Source of the DNA: Mycolicibacterium chubuense NBB4
GTDB lineage: Bacteria; Actinomycetota; Actinomycetes; Mycobacteriales; Mycobacteriaceae
Direction: 5' to 3'
Length of the DNA: 64,000 nt
Assembly (NCBI RefSeq): GCF_000266905.1
Contig: NC_018027.1
Span: 496,001 to 560,000 of the forward strand
A program made the translations under genes and the position numbers. The notes under the pieces are model-generated. The model worked only from the letters and a program-made list of their open reading frames with translations, was not told the origin of the DNA and did not search any database. Below are positions 39,025 through 47,959 of the stretch, one piece after another; within the stretch, counting starts at the first letter, position 1, and each line of letters starts with the position of its first letter.

Positions 39025-39038
39025 TGACTCTGGAGTCA
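39025..39038. promoter_or_regulatory. Palindrome in the trkA-mrpA gap
   Basis: Perfect inverted repeat TGACTC-TG-GAGTCA lies in the 104-nt gap between trkA and the mrpA start (38957-39060), about 70 nt upstream of mrpA. It may be an operator for the mrp operon. No recognisable regulator gene is adjacent. Confidence 0.4.
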
Positions 39039-39060
39039 CCACAGTCTACGGGGACCGCGG

Positions 39061-39750
39061 TCAGTGAGGTTCGCCGCTGACCATCGCCCGGATCTGTTCC
39101 TCGGCCGCCATTGCGCAGATGAAGAGGATTTCGTCGCCGTCCGCCAGCACGTCGTGGCCGTCGGGAACGATGAGGCGGTTGCCGCGCAGCAGCGTGACGA
39201 CGGCGCTGTCCGGCGGCATCGCCAGCGCGCGGACCTGCCGGCCGACCAGCGGGCTGTCCGGGGGCAGCGTGAACTTGGCGATGTTGGTCGCGCTGCGGCC
39301 GATGCCGGCGCGAGAGACCCGCCCGAGGTCCATCAGCCGCACCACGTGGCCGACGTCGATCGCGCCCTCGACCGCGGCGACGATGGCCACGGGCGTCGAC
39401 ACGGCCACGTCGACACCCCACGCCTCGGTGAACAGCCACTCGTTGCGCGAGTCGTTGATCCGCGCCACGACCCGGTCGATGCCGAACTCGCTCTTGGCCA
39501 GCAGCGCCATCGCGAGGTTGGCCTTGTCGTCACCGGTGGCCGCGATCGCGACGTCGCAGATCTGCATCTCGGCCTCCTCGAGGGAGGACACCTCGCAGGC
39601 GTCGGCGAGGAACCACTCCGCGCCCGGCACGGTCGAGGGCTCGTAGCGCGCGAACTCCTTCTCGATGAGGAGCACCTTGTGGCCGTAGTCGACCAACTCC
39701 TGCGCCACGGACCGGCCGACCGCGCCGGCTCCGGCGATCGCGATCCGCAT
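39061..39750 (-). CDS. TrkA-family RCK potassium-transport regulator
   Basis: 229-residue cytoplasmic protein with one RCK_N Rossmann domain (MRIAIAGAGAVGRSVAQEL, acid in LLIEKE, ATGDDKANLAMALLAKSE) and an RCK_C domain (about 145-229: LPPDSPLVGRQVRALAMPPD). It resembles mycobacterial CeoB/CeoC; it would bind NAD(H) or nucleotides and gate a K+ channel or antiporter. It is divergent from the CPA1 antiporter 97 nt away and upstream of the mrp operon, so its partner is probably one of these. Confidence 0.9.
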   Translation of the reverse strand: MRIAIAGAGAVGRSVAQELVDYGHKVLLIEKEFARYEPSTVPGAEWFLADACEVSSLEEAEMQICDVAIAATGDDKANLAMALLAKSEFGIDRVVARINDSRNEWLFTEAWGVDVAVSTPVAIVAAVEGAIDVGHVVRLMDLGRVSRAGIGRSATNIAKFTLPPDSPLVGRQVRALAMPPDSAVVTLLRGNRLIVPDGHDVLADGDEILFICAMAAEEQIRAMVSGEPH

Positions 39751-39767
39751 GTGTCTCCTTCGCCGCC

Positions 39768-39810
39768 GTCCTGATGACGACTGTCCTGATTTACTTGCAT
39801 CGACACAAGT
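39768..39810. promoter_or_regulatory. Divergent trkA / antiporter promoter region
   Basis: The 97-nt gap between the divergent trkA-like and antiporter genes holds a direct repeat GTCCTGAT (39768-39775 and 39783-39790) and an inverted repeat ACTTG-N8-CAAGT (39793-39810). Both are candidate operator elements for coordinated control of the two genes. No promoter hexamers are clear. Confidence 0.35.
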
Positions 39811-39847
39811 GCCCGTACCGAAGTCAGCGAGGTCTGGTGAGTCCCTG

Positions 39848-41344
39848 GTGAGTTTGCACCAGTTGTATGTGGCGCTGTTCCTCGGTGGTCTCGTGCTGCT
39901 GGCGAGCATCGCCGCCACGAGGCTCGCCACCGGAGCCGGCCTGCCCAGTCTGTTGCTGTTCCTCGGCGTGGGCTTGATCGTCGGCGAGGACGGACTCGGC
40001 CTGCACTTCGACAACGCGCAACTGGCGCAGGACCTGGGCACCGCGGCGCTGGGTGTCATCCTCGTCGAGGGCGGCCTGACGACGCGGTTCGGCGACATCC
40101 GCCGAGTGCTCGCGCCGGCAAGTGTGCTGGCCACCGTCGGCGTCGGGGTCAGCACGTTGGTCACGGCCGGCGCGGTGCACTGGCTGCTGGGCATGGACTG
40201 GCAGCTGGCGCTGCTGCTCGGGGCGATCGTCTCGAGCACCGACGCCGCCGCCGTGTTCTCGGTTCTGCGGGTGGTGCCGCTGCCCCGGCGACTGGGCGGC
40301 CTTCTGGAGGCGGAGTCGGGTTTCAACGACGCGCCCGCCGTCATCCTGGTGCTGTTGTTCAGCGCGACGCCGTTGGTCCTCGATGCCGGCGAGGTCGCGA
40401 TAACCCTGGTGTACGAGTTGGCGATCGGGGCGTTGATCGGCCTCGGGTGTGGATTTCTGGGCGCGCTGACGCTGCGGCGGATCGCGTTGCCCGCGGCCGG
40501 CCTGTACCCGCTGGTGACGTTCGGCCTGGGCATGGTGGCGTTCGCTGCGGCGGGCTCGGCGAACGCGAGCGGCTTCCTCGCCGCGTACCTGGCGGGTGTC
40601 GTGCTGGCGAATTCCGGCCTGCCGCACCGCTCTGCCACCCGATCGTTCGCCGAGGGGTCGGGCTGGCTGGCGCAGATCGGCGTGTTCGTGATCCTGGGTC
40701 TGCTGGTGTCGCCGGCTGACCTGCTCGATGAGGTGGTGCCGGCCGTCGTCACCGGTCTGATCCTGCTGCTGCTCGCACGCCCCATCTCGGTCCTGGTGTC
40801 GCTCATCGGTTTTCGTGTGCCGTGGCGGGAGCAGGTGTTCCTGTCGTGGGCGGGGCTGCGCGGGGCGGTGCCCATCGTGTTGGCGACCTATCCGATCGTC
40901 GCGGGAGTCCCCGACAGCTGGCGGCTGCTCAACATCGTGTTCATCCTCGTCGTGCTCTACACCGTGGTGCAGGGGCCGAGTCTGCGGCTGGTCGCCGAGC
41001 GACTCGACTTGATCCCGCGCGACACCACCCGCGAGATCCAGGTCGACGCGGCGCCGTTGGACGTCTTGGGCGCCGAGTTGCTGACCATGACCGTGTCGCC
41101 CGGCTCGCGGTTGCACAACGTCACGGTGCTCGAGCTGCGGCTGCCGGACCCCAGCGTGATCACGCTGATCATCCGCGCGGGCCAGTCGTTCGTGCCCGAG
41201 CGCATGACCCGGTTGCAGATCGGCGACGAGCTGATGATCGTCACGACCACCGCGACCAGAGAGCTCGCGGAGCGGCGGCTGCGGGCGGTCAGCCGGCGCG
41301 GCAAGCTCGCGTACTGGTTCGACGAATACGGCGATCCGGGCTAG
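39848..41344 (+). CDS. CPA1-type cation/proton antiporter with RCK_C domain
   Basis: 498 residues: about 12 membrane helices then a cytoplasmic RCK_C/TrkA-C domain (about 400-498: LTMTVSPGSRLHNVTVLELR, then IRAGQSFVPERMTRLQIGDE). The ion-binding helix contains SSTDAAAVFSVLR, and ESGFNDAPAVILVL carries the conserved ND, both typical of NhaP2/CvrA potassium/proton antiporters. Start set at the GTG before SLHQLYVALFLGG. The RCK_C tail suggests nucleotide control and fits its divergent TrkA neighbour. Its end faces the DUF1707 gene across hairpin repeat copy 2. Confidence 0.92.
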   Translation: MSLHQLYVALFLGGLVLLASIAATRLATGAGLPSLLLFLGVGLIVGEDGLGLHFDNAQLAQDLGTAALGVILVEGGLTTRFGDIRRVLAPASVLATVGVGVSTLVTAGAVHWLLGMDWQLALLLGAIVSSTDAAAVFSVLRVVPLPRRLGGLLEAESGFNDAPAVILVLLFSATPLVLDAGEVAITLVYELAIGALIGLGCGFLGALTLRRIALPAAGLYPLVTFGLGMVAFAAAGSANASGFLAAYLAGVVLANSGLPHRSATRSFAEGSGWLAQIGVFVILGLLVSPADLLDEVVPAVVTGLILLLLARPISVLVSLIGFRVPWREQVFLSWAGLRGAVPIVLATYPIVAGVPDSWRLLNIVFILVVLYTVVQGPSLRLVAERLDLIPRDTTREIQVDAAPLDVLGAELLTMTVSPGSRLHNVTVLELRLPDPSVITLIIRAGQSFVPERMTRLQIGDELMIVTTTATRELAERRLRAVSRRGKLAYWFDEYGDPG

Positions 41345-41353
41345 CACCCCACC

Positions 41354-41417
41354 CGCCGAACTTGCATTCCGCGTGGGAATCTCGCGGGCGGAGTCAACGT
41401 GGAATGCAATTTCGGCG
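41354..41417. repeat. 64-bp hairpin repeat, copy 2
   Basis: Inverted repeat with 20-nt arms: left arm 41354-41373 starts CGCCGAACTTGCATTCC, right arm 41398-41417 is CGTGGAATGCAATTTCGGCG; 18 of 20 positions pair. The right arm is identical over 19 nt or more to that of copy 1 (31884-31905). It fills the gap between the antiporter stop (41344) and the DUF1707 stop (41418), again between convergent genes. The two copies bracket the methyltransferase-mrp-trkA-antiporter block. Confidence 0.78.
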
Positions 41418-41849
41418 CTAGGTGCGGCAGGGCGGGAAGGCGTAGCGGATCGGCAGCGCGTGGGCGAGCACGCCGATGCCCGCACCGAGGATCGGCCAGA
41501 TCGGCCAGAAGTACCACGCGTCGGCGGACAGTCCGACCGCGAGCCACACGGTCAGCACGACGACGACCATCGTCAGGTAGCCGGCCAGGTGGATGTGGAC
41601 GCTGCGCCGGGCGGCGGCGCGGCGGGCGGCGGCGCGGCGGGGATCGTGGCGGCGCAGTTCCGCCAGCGGCAGGTCCGCGGTGAGCCGGCGCAGGTCCGGC
41701 GTGGTGTACGCGTCGAAGACGGTGGCGACGCGCTTCTCGTATTCGGCCAGGTCCAGATACCCCTGCGCGAGTGCCTGACCGAGCAGCGCCGCAGCGGCCT
41801 CCCGGTCGCGATCGCCTGCGCGCAGAGTGGGCGTGACATCGGTGCTCAT
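41418..41849 (-). CDS. DUF1707 / 2TM membrane protein
   Basis: 143 residues. The N-terminal DUF1707 domain (LRAGDRDREAAAALLGQALA, then GYLDLAEYEKRVATVFDAYT, about 9-55) is a SHOCT-like helical module found in actinobacterial membrane or regulatory proteins. A very Arg/Ala-rich stretch (about 65-82) is followed by two membrane helices (YLTMVVVVLTVWLAVGLSA and FWPIWPILGAGIGVLAHAL). Start at MSTDVTPTL. Function unknown; its promoter carries a strong inverted repeat. Confidence 0.85.
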   Translation of the reverse strand: MSTDVTPTLRAGDRDREAAAALLGQALAQGYLDLAEYEKRVATVFDAYTTPDLRRLTADLPLAELRRHDPRRAAARRAAARRSVHIHLAGYLTMVVVVLTVWLAVGLSADAWYFWPIWPILGAGIGVLAHALPIRYAFPPCRT

Positions 41850-41872
41850 GCGAACCTCCCCGATCTTGCCAA

Positions 41873-41914
41873 TGACTAGTTCAGAGCCTGCCACCACAAC
41901 TAGTCACTGTCAAG
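41873..41914 (-). promoter_or_regulatory. Promoter and inverted repeat upstream of the DUF1707 gene
   Basis: Perfect 9-bp inverted repeat TGACTAGTT (41873-41881) and AACTAGTCA (41898-41906) with a 16-bp spacer, about 25 nt from the DUF1707 start. On the minus strand a consensus -35 TTGACA (41909-41914) directly precedes the repeat, so the arms bracket the likely -10/start region. This is the layout of a repressor site over a sigma-A promoter. Confidence 0.5.
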
Positions 41915-42003
41915 ATCCCGGACGGGGATCTAGTGTGCGCTCAGATCGTGTTTTTCGGCGTGCCGGCGATCTCACCGCACACCAGAGCCGCGCACCAGAG
42001 CCG

Positions 42004-44235
42004 TCAGCGCGCGGACGCGAACGCCCGCAGCGACTCGACCTGCTGCGGGTCCAGAGACGGGCGTACGGTCTCGCGCGCCCGGGCGACGTCGGCGGCGGTG
42101 ACGTCGGCGGCGTCGATCGACCGGCGCATCGCGGTGAGCGCGGCCTCCCGCAGCAGCGCCACGCAGTCGGCGGCGCTGTATCCCTCGAGGTCGGCGGCCA
42201 GCGAGGCGAGGTCGACATCATCGGCGAGCGGTACCGATTTGCCTGCGGTACCCAGGATCTGGGCGCGCGCTTCGGCGTCCGGCGGCTCGACGAACACGAG
42301 CCGCTCCAGACGGCCGGGCCGCAGCAGCGCCGGGTCGATCAGGTCGGGCCGGTTGGTCGCGCCGAGCACCACCACGTCGTGCAGCGGTTCGATGCCGTCG
42401 AGTTCGGTCAGCATCGCGGCCACCACGCGGTCGGTCACCCCGGAGTCGAAGCTCTGCCCGCGGCGCGGGGCCAGCGCGTCGATCTCGTCGAGGAAGATCA
42501 GCGAGGGCGCCGAATCCCGGGCGCGGCCGAACAGCTCGCGCACCGCCTTCTCCGACGAGCCCACCCACTTGTCCATCAGCTCAGCGCCTTTGACCGCATG
42601 CACGCTGAGCCGTCCCGAGCTGGCCAGCGCGCGCACGACGAACGTCTTGCCGCAGCCGGGCGGCCCGTAGAGAAGCACGCCGCGCGGGGGTTGCACGCCC
42701 AGCCGTGCGAACGTGTCGGGGTGCTGCAGGGGCCACAGCACCGCCTCGGTCAGGGCCTGCTTGGTCTCGGCCATGTCCCCGACGTCGTCGAGGGTCACCG
42801 ATCCGACCGACACCTCTTCGGTCGCCGATCGCGACAGCGGACGGATGACCCCCAGCGCGCCCGTCAGGTCCTCCTGTCGCAGCGCCGGGGCCTCTCCGTT
42901 CTCGCTGGCGCGCGCGGCGGCCCGCAGCGCGGCCTCCCGCACCAGTGCGCACAGGTCGGCGACGACGAATCCTGGTGTGCGTTCCGCGATTTCGGCCAGG
43001 TCGAGATCATCGGCGGGCACGTCGCGCAGCAACACCTCCAGCAGCTGCCTGCGGACGGTGCCGTCGGGCAGGCTCAGACCCAGCTCGCGGTCACACAGAT
43101 CAGGAGCGCGGAGCCGCGCATCGACGGTGTCGGGCACCGCAGAGGTGGCGACGAACGCGACGCCCTTGGTCCCGACCGCCGAGCGGAGTTCGGCGAGGAT
43201 CAGGGTGGCCACCGGGTCGGCGGGCACCGGCAGCAACGCGTCGATGTCGGTGACCAGCAGCACCCCGCCGCCGTTGCGTACGGTCGCGACCGCCGACTTC
43301 ACGTTCGCCAGGCGGTCTTCGGCGCGTAGCGATCCCACCTCCGGGCCGTCGAGTTCGACCAGGCGGCGGCCGCCGCAGACGGTGCGCACCATCGTGGCCT
43401 TGCCGACACCCGCCGGACCCGACACCAGCACACCGAGATTCGCACGCGCACCGAGCTTTTCGAGGAGATCGGGCTGGTCGAGGGCGAGTTTGAGCCATTC
43501 GGTCAGGCGGCCGGCCTGGAGGTGGGAGCCCTTGAGGTCGTCGAAGTCGATGGCCGACGCGCGGGACTCCGCGGACGTGGTGAGCACCGGACGGCCGGTG
43601 TCGCGCGGCGGCGCCGGCGCGGTCCCGGCCGGCATGGCGCCCCAGCTGACGAGCGAATTCGGTTGCACGCTGACCGGTCCCGCCGGATCGACTCCGGTGA
43701 CGGTCAGCAGCTCCGACGTCCAGGTGATCCCGACCGAGGACGCCAGCGCGGCGCTGGCCTCCGACGTCGAGGTGCCCGGGCCGAGGTCGCGGGGCAGCAG
43801 CGACACGGTGTCGCCGACCGTCATCACCTTGCCCAGCAGCGCCTGGCGCAGCGTGGCCGCCGAGATCGACTGCGTGGCCAGTTTCGATCCGCTCAGCGTC
43901 ACCGACCGGGCGCCGTACACCGTGACCGGGGCGACGAGGACCGCGGCGTCCTCGCGCAGGCCCGCGTTCGACAGCGTCACGTCGTCGAGCAGCGCGGTGC
44001 CCGTGGGCGTGCCCGACGGCGCCGTCCCGACCACGGCGGCCGTCGTGCGAGATCCCGTCAGTGACACCGCGTCCCATTCGCGGATGCCGAGCGCGGCGAT
44101 CGCCTCCGGGTGCAGCCGGATCACGCCGCGGCGGGAATCGAGCGCCGCGGTGTTCAGCCGCGCGGTGAGCGTCAGGTGCGGACGCAGCGACGACCGCGGT
44201 GACGCCCCGCCGATGTCGTGGTCGAGGTCGGCCAT
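42004..44235 (-). CDS. Cdc48/VCP-like double AAA ATPase (Rv0435c-like)
   Basis: 743-residue cytoplasmic ATPase. The N-terminal part (about 1-215) is a double-psi-barrel-like Cdc48 N domain (RLHPEAIAALGIREWDAVSL). D1 has Walker A SGPAGVGKAT (about 272) but a poor Walker B (VLLVTDIDALL, no Glu) and altered sensor 1. D2 is canonical: LYGPPGCGKT (about 523), LIFLDEIDALAPRRGQ, and ATNRPDLIDPALLRPGRLER. It is probably a hexameric unfoldase or remodeller powered by D2. It is the last gene of SDR-moeA-psd-pssA-AAA, 2 nt after pssA, as in M. tuberculosis. Start at MADLDHDIGG. Confidence 0.92.
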   Translation of the reverse strand: MADLDHDIGGASPRSSLRPHLTLTARLNTAALDSRRGVIRLHPEAIAALGIREWDAVSLTGSRTTAAVVGTAPSGTPTGTALLDDVTLSNAGLREDAAVLVAPVTVYGARSVTLSGSKLATQSISAATLRQALLGKVMTVGDTVSLLPRDLGPGTSTSEASAALASSVGITWTSELLTVTGVDPAGPVSVQPNSLVSWGAMPAGTAPAPPRDTGRPVLTTSAESRASAIDFDDLKGSHLQAGRLTEWLKLALDQPDLLEKLGARANLGVLVSGPAGVGKATMVRTVCGGRRLVELDGPEVGSLRAEDRLANVKSAVATVRNGGGVLLVTDIDALLPVPADPVATLILAELRSAVGTKGVAFVATSAVPDTVDARLRAPDLCDRELGLSLPDGTVRRQLLEVLLRDVPADDLDLAEIAERTPGFVVADLCALVREAALRAAARASENGEAPALRQEDLTGALGVIRPLSRSATEEVSVGSVTLDDVGDMAETKQALTEAVLWPLQHPDTFARLGVQPPRGVLLYGPPGCGKTFVVRALASSGRLSVHAVKGAELMDKWVGSSEKAVRELFGRARDSAPSLIFLDEIDALAPRRGQSFDSGVTDRVVAAMLTELDGIEPLHDVVVLGATNRPDLIDPALLRPGRLERLVFVEPPDAEARAQILGTAGKSVPLADDVDLASLAADLEGYSAADCVALLREAALTAMRRSIDAADVTAADVARARETVRPSLDPQQVESLRAFASAR

Positions 44236-44237
44236 CG

Positions 44238-45101
44238 TCAGCTTCTCGGCGGTCGGCGCAGGCCCAGCCGCATCATCGACCGGCGATGCGGCTGCGCGCG
44301 GCGGATCGCGCGCCGCGCCGCGCGCTGCTGGCGCGGTTTCTCCTCCCATACCTCCGGGTGCGCGGCGAGGAAGCGCCGGGTGCGGATGGCGAACGGGATG
44401 TGGATGACGTAGGCGACGATGATCGCCAGGATCACCACATAGCCGTAGAGGATCGACGCCGCGACGCCGATGGCCAGTAGTGCCAGCAGCGGTGCGACCA
44501 TGTTGGGCGGCACCGAGAACGTGTGGATCTTGCGCATCGGCAGCGTGCTGACCACCAGCAGGGAGATGCCGATCATCCAGATCACGACGGCGGGCTCGGA
44601 GGTCCACCAACCCTCGCCGAACTGCATCTTGGCCGCCAGCGGACCGATCGCGCCGATCGCTCCCGCGGGAGCGGGCATGCCGACGAAGTACTTCTTCTGG
44701 TAGGCGGGCTGGTCGAGGTCGAGCATCGCGTTGAAGCGGGCCAGCCGCAGCACGATGCAGACCGCGTACAGCAGCACCACGATCCAGCCGACCCGCGATG
44801 TGGACAGCAGCGTGCCGTAGACGATGAACGCCGGTGCGACACCGAAGTTCACGGCGTCGGCCAGCGAGTCGATCTCCTCGCCCATCCGCGACGTCGCGTT
44901 GAGGGCGCGGGCGATGCGCCCGTCGAGGGCGTCGAGGATCGCGGCGATCGCCAAGAAGGCCATCGACTCGGTGGGCCGGTTGTCCAGCGCGAACTTGACC
45001 GAGGAGAGTCCGAGGCAGATCGCGGCGACCGTCATCGCGCTCGGCAGGATGCGCGCGCTGACCACCGGGGTCTTCAGCCGGCGCTTGCGGGGCTTGATCA
45101 T
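44238..45101 (-). CDS. pssA: CDP-diacylglycerol-serine O-phosphatidyltransferase PssA
   Basis: 287-residue membrane enzyme making phosphatidylserine from CDP-diacylglycerol. The CDP-alcohol phosphotransferase motif is intact: [19 protein letters not shown] followed by SLAD, about residues 60-82. About eight hydrophobic helices are followed by a very basic C-terminus. It overlaps psd by 4 nt (ATGA), so phosphatidylserine synthesis and decarboxylation are coupled. Length matches M. tuberculosis Rv0436c (286). Confidence 0.95.
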   Translation of the reverse strand: MIKPRKRRLKTPVVSARILPSAMTVAAICLGLSSVKFALDNRPTESMAFLAIAAILDALDGRIARALNATSRMGEEIDSLADAVNFGVAPAFIVYGTLLSTSRVGWIVVLLYAVCIVLRLARFNAMLDLDQPAYQKKYFVGMPAPAGAIGAIGPLAAKMQFGEGWWTSEPAVVIWMIGISLLVVSTLPMRKIHTFSVPPNMVAPLLALLAIGVAASILYGYVVILAIIVAYVIHIPFAIRTRRFLAAHPEVWEEKPRQQRAARRAIRRAQPHRRSMMRLGLRRPPRS

Positions 45102-45796
45102 GGCAGCTCGGCCAGCACGGTCTCCCCGGCCAGCGAGCGCTGTCCGACGGTGACCCGGATGTCCGAGCCTGCGGGCAAGTAGGTGTCCAGCCGGGAGCCG
45201 TAGCGGATCAGGCCGTAAGTCTCCCCGATGGCGAGCTTGTCGCCGGGCTTGGCCGTGCACACGATGCGCCGGGCCAGCAGCCCGGCGATCTGCACCGAGA
45301 TGACCTGAGCGCCTCCGGGGGTGCGGATGACGACGCTGTTGCGTTCGTTGTCCGCGCTGGCGGCGGCCAGGTCGGCCGAGCCGAAGAGCCCGGGGCGGTG
45401 CGCGACCGCGATCACCTCACCGCCGACGGGCGCCCGCTGCACGTGGGCGTCCAGCAGCGACAGGAAGATGCTGATCCGCGGCAACGGCACGGCCGGCAAG
45501 CCCAGTTCGGCGGGCGGCGTCTCCTCGTCGACGACGCAGATGAGGCCGTCTGCCGGCGCGACCACCACGCCCGGGCGAGTCGGTGGCGTCCTGGGCGGAT
45601 GACGGAAGAACGCGGCGTTGGCCGCTGCGGAGGCGAGTCCTGCGCGGCGCAGCCAGCGACTCCGTCGTCCCGCGACTGCGACCGCCAGGCTCGCGCCGAC
45701 GAACGGCAGGCCTTCGGGGTGCATCGGTGGAACGGAGGAACGAACCAGGGCCGCTAGCCGCGCGGGGCCTGTTGTGAGGTCGGGGCGTCTGGCCAT
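45098..45796 (-). CDS. psd: Phosphatidylserine decarboxylase Psd
   Basis: 232-residue short-form (archaeal/PSD-A-like) decarboxylase producing phosphatidylethanolamine. The self-cleavage site is the Gly-Ser in [13 protein letters not shown] near residue 198, where the Ser becomes the pyruvoyl group; [13 protein letters not shown] holds the conserved Asp/His, and [12 protein letters not shown] is conserved. The N-terminal part is basic with a hydrophobic stretch for membrane contact. Coupled to pssA. Confidence 0.95.
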   Translation of the reverse strand: MARRPDLTTGPARLAALVRSSVPPMHPEGLPFVGASLAVAVAGRRSRWLRRAGLASAAANAAFFRHPPRTPPTRPGVVVAPADGLICVVDEETPPAELGLPAVPLPRISIFLSLLDAHVQRAPVGGEVIAVAHRPGLFGSADLAAASADNERNSVVIRTPGGAQVISVQIAGLLARRIVCTAKPGDKLAIGETYGLIRYGSRLDTYLPAGSDIRVTVGQRSLAGETVLAELP

Positions 45797-45819
45797 CGTG
45801 CTCGCGATTCTACGGCCCG

Positions 45820-47022
45820 CTAGCGCAGATCCCACACGTGCACGCGGGAGCCCGCCGCTACCTCCACGGTGTCCTCGTCGAGTTCGAGCAGGCAGTTCGC
45901 CGAGGCCAGCCACCGCAGGTGGTGCGACGCGGGGGGCCCGTAGCTGGTCACCGTGCCGGTGGTGGGGTCGAGCACGCCGCGGCGGAACTGGCGCTTGCCG
46001 CGCGGCGAGGTCAGGTCCTCGGTCAGGACGGCGCTGCGCCGCGGGCGTTCGGCGTGCGGCAGGCCCATCGCCGAGCGCAGCGCGGGCCGGACGAACACCT
46101 CGAAGGACACCAGTGCGCTGACGGGGTTGCCGGGCAGCGTCACGATGGACGTGCCGGCCGCGTCGTCCAGGGATCCGGCGCCCTGCGGCATGCCGGGCTG
46201 CATCGCGACCTTGACGAACTCGACCGGGCCGCCGAGGGCGTCTTTGACCACTTCGTACGCGCCGGCGCTGACGCCGCCGGTGGTGATGACCAGATCGGCC
46301 TGCCCGCAGTGGCCCAGCAGTGTCTCCCGGAACGCGTCGACGTCGTCGCCGGTCATCGGAGAGGCCACCACCTCGGCGCCGGCGTCGCGGACGGCCGCGG
46401 CCAGCATGACGCCGTTGGATTCGTAGATCTGGCCGGGCTGTAGGGGCACACCGGGGCTGACCAGCTCCGTGCCCGTCGACAGGACGAGCACCCGCTGGCG
46501 GGGGATCACCGTCAACTCGCCGAGCCCGAGCGCGGCAGCCAGTCCCAGCGCCGCCGGTGTGACGAGCTGTCCGGCCGCGAGCACCGTGGTGCCCGCGGTG
46601 ACATCCTCACCGGCGCGGCGGACATGCTGCCCGGCACGGGCGCTCGCCCGGATCGTGACGGTGTCGACGGCGCCGTCGGTGGCCTCCACCGGCACCACCG
46701 CCGTGGCGCCCGTCGGCAGCGGTGCGCCCGTCATGATGCGGTGCGCGGTCCCGCGTTCGAGGGCGGGGATGTCGGTCCGGCCGGCCGGGATGTCCTGCGT
46801 GACGGGCAGCCGGACGGGGGTGTCCTCGGTGGCGGTGGCGACGTCCTCGGCGGCCACGGCGTAGCCGTCCATCGCGGAGTTGTCGAATCCGGGCAGCGAG
46901 AGCGGCGCGTCGACGTCCTCGGCCAGCACCAGCCCCAGCGCCTCGGCGAGCGGAACCGGTGCGGGGGGCCGGGCGGTGATCAGCCCGGCGACCACCCGCT
47001 GGTGTTCCTGGACCGAACGCAT
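45820..47022 (-). CDS. moeA: Molybdopterin molybdenumtransferase MoeA
   Basis: 400-residue enzyme that inserts molybdate into adenylylated molybdopterin. Motifs: [13 protein letters not shown] (about 45-57), [40 protein letters not shown] with [12 protein letters not shown] (MPT-binding loop), and [12 protein letters not shown]. The ATG overlaps the SDR stop (ATGA). Equivalent to M. tuberculosis moeA2 by position. Confidence 0.95.
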   Translation of the reverse strand: MRSVQEHQRVVAGLITARPPAPVPLAEALGLVLAEDVDAPLSLPGFDNSAMDGYAVAAEDVATATEDTPVRLPVTQDIPAGRTDIPALERGTAHRIMTGAPLPTGATAVVPVEATDGAVDTVTIRASARAGQHVRRAGEDVTAGTTVLAAGQLVTPAALGLAAALGLGELTVIPRQRVLVLSTGTELVSPGVPLQPGQIYESNGVMLAAAVRDAGAEVVASPMTGDDVDAFRETLLGHCGQADLVITTGGVSAGAYEVVKDALGGPVEFVKVAMQPGMPQGAGSLDDAAGTSIVTLPGNPVSALVSFEVFVRPALRSAMGLPHAERPRRSAVLTEDLTSPRGKRQFRRGVLDPTTGTVTSYGPPASHHLRWLASANCLLELDEDTVEVAAGSRVHVWDLR

Positions 47023-47939
47023 CAGAGGTCGAACTTCACGCCGGTGAGCTCCTCGGACACCGCCCACAACCGCTGCTGCACCGCGGTGTCGTGCGACTTG
47101 CGGGTGGACTTCACCAGCACGGGATGGCCGACGAGTTCCCGGAATCCGGAGGGGCCGTAGTACTGGCCTCCGCTGACCCCCGCGTCGGTGGCGGCCCGCA
47201 ATGTCGCCAGTGCGCCGACGGCGGGGCTGTTGGTGACGAGCCCGGCGAGCCACATGACACCCGGCAGGTTCGAGCCGGGCACGTGGCGCATCAGCTCGGT
47301 GTTGGAGATCCCGGGATGGGCGGCCACCGAGATCGTCGGCGCACCGGCCGCGGCGAGCCGGCGCTGCAGCTCGTAGGCGAACATCAGATTCGCCAGTTTG
47401 GACTGACCGTAGGCGGCGACCCGGTTGTAGCCGCGCTCCCACTGCAGATCGTCGAAGTGGATGTCGGCCTGGATGTTGTGGGCGATGCTGCCGACGGTGA
47501 CCACGCGCGAGCCCGCGACGGGCAGCAGCCGGTCCAGTAGCAGACCCGTGAGTGCGAAGTGCCCGAGATGATTTGTGCCGAACTGCAATTCGAAGCCGTC
47601 GGCGGTAGTCTGCCGCGGCGGGTACATCACGCCGGCGTTGTTGATCAGCAGATCGATCCGGGGATGGGCGTCACGCAGCGCTTCGGCGGCACGGCGCACA
47701 CTGGCCAGCGACGACAGGTCCAGTTCCTGCAGCGTCACGTCGGCCGCCGGATGCGTGCGGGTGATCCGTGCGACCGCGTCCCTGCCCTTGTCGAGGCTGC
47801 GCACCGCGATCACGACGCGGGCGCCCCTGCCCGCCAGCACGGCGGCGGTCTCGTATCCGATGCCGGTGTTGGCGCCGGTGACCACGGCTAGCCTCCCGGA
47901 CTGGTCGGGTACGTCGGCGGCGGTCCACTTGCGCGTCAT
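47022..47939 (-). CDS. Short-chain dehydrogenase/reductase
   Basis: 305-residue classical-type SDR of the retinol-dehydrogenase-like group: cofactor motif [26 protein letters not shown], catalytic YGQSKLAN (Tyr-x-x-x-Lys), and the post-catalytic [14 protein letters not shown] in VRSLDKGR after strand 2 favours NADP(H). First gene of the SDR-moeA-psd-pssA-AAA operon, as M. tuberculosis Rv0439c. Substrate unknown; a lipid role is plausible from neighbours. Confidence 0.92.
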   Translation of the reverse strand: MTRKWTAADVPDQSGRLAVVTGANTGIGYETAAVLAGRGARVVIAVRSLDKGRDAVARITRTHPAADVTLQELDLSSLASVRRAAEALRDAHPRIDLLINNAGVMYPPRQTTADGFELQFGTNHLGHFALTGLLLDRLLPVAGSRVVTVGSIAHNIQADIHFDDLQWERGYNRVAAYGQSKLANLMFAYELQRRLAAAGAPTISVAAHPGISNTELMRHVPGSNLPGVMWLAGLVTNSPAVGALATLRAATDAGVSGGQYYGPSGFRELVGHPVLVKSTRKSHDTAVQQRLWAVSEELTGVKFDL

Positions 47940-47959
47940 GGCATCAACATACTGAGGAG

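Noticed and set aside
38957..39439. Upstream extension of mrpA by about 160 codons
   Set aside because: It runs antisense-in-frame through the trkA gene and promoter gap; the ATG at 38956 starts the normal MrpA sequence.
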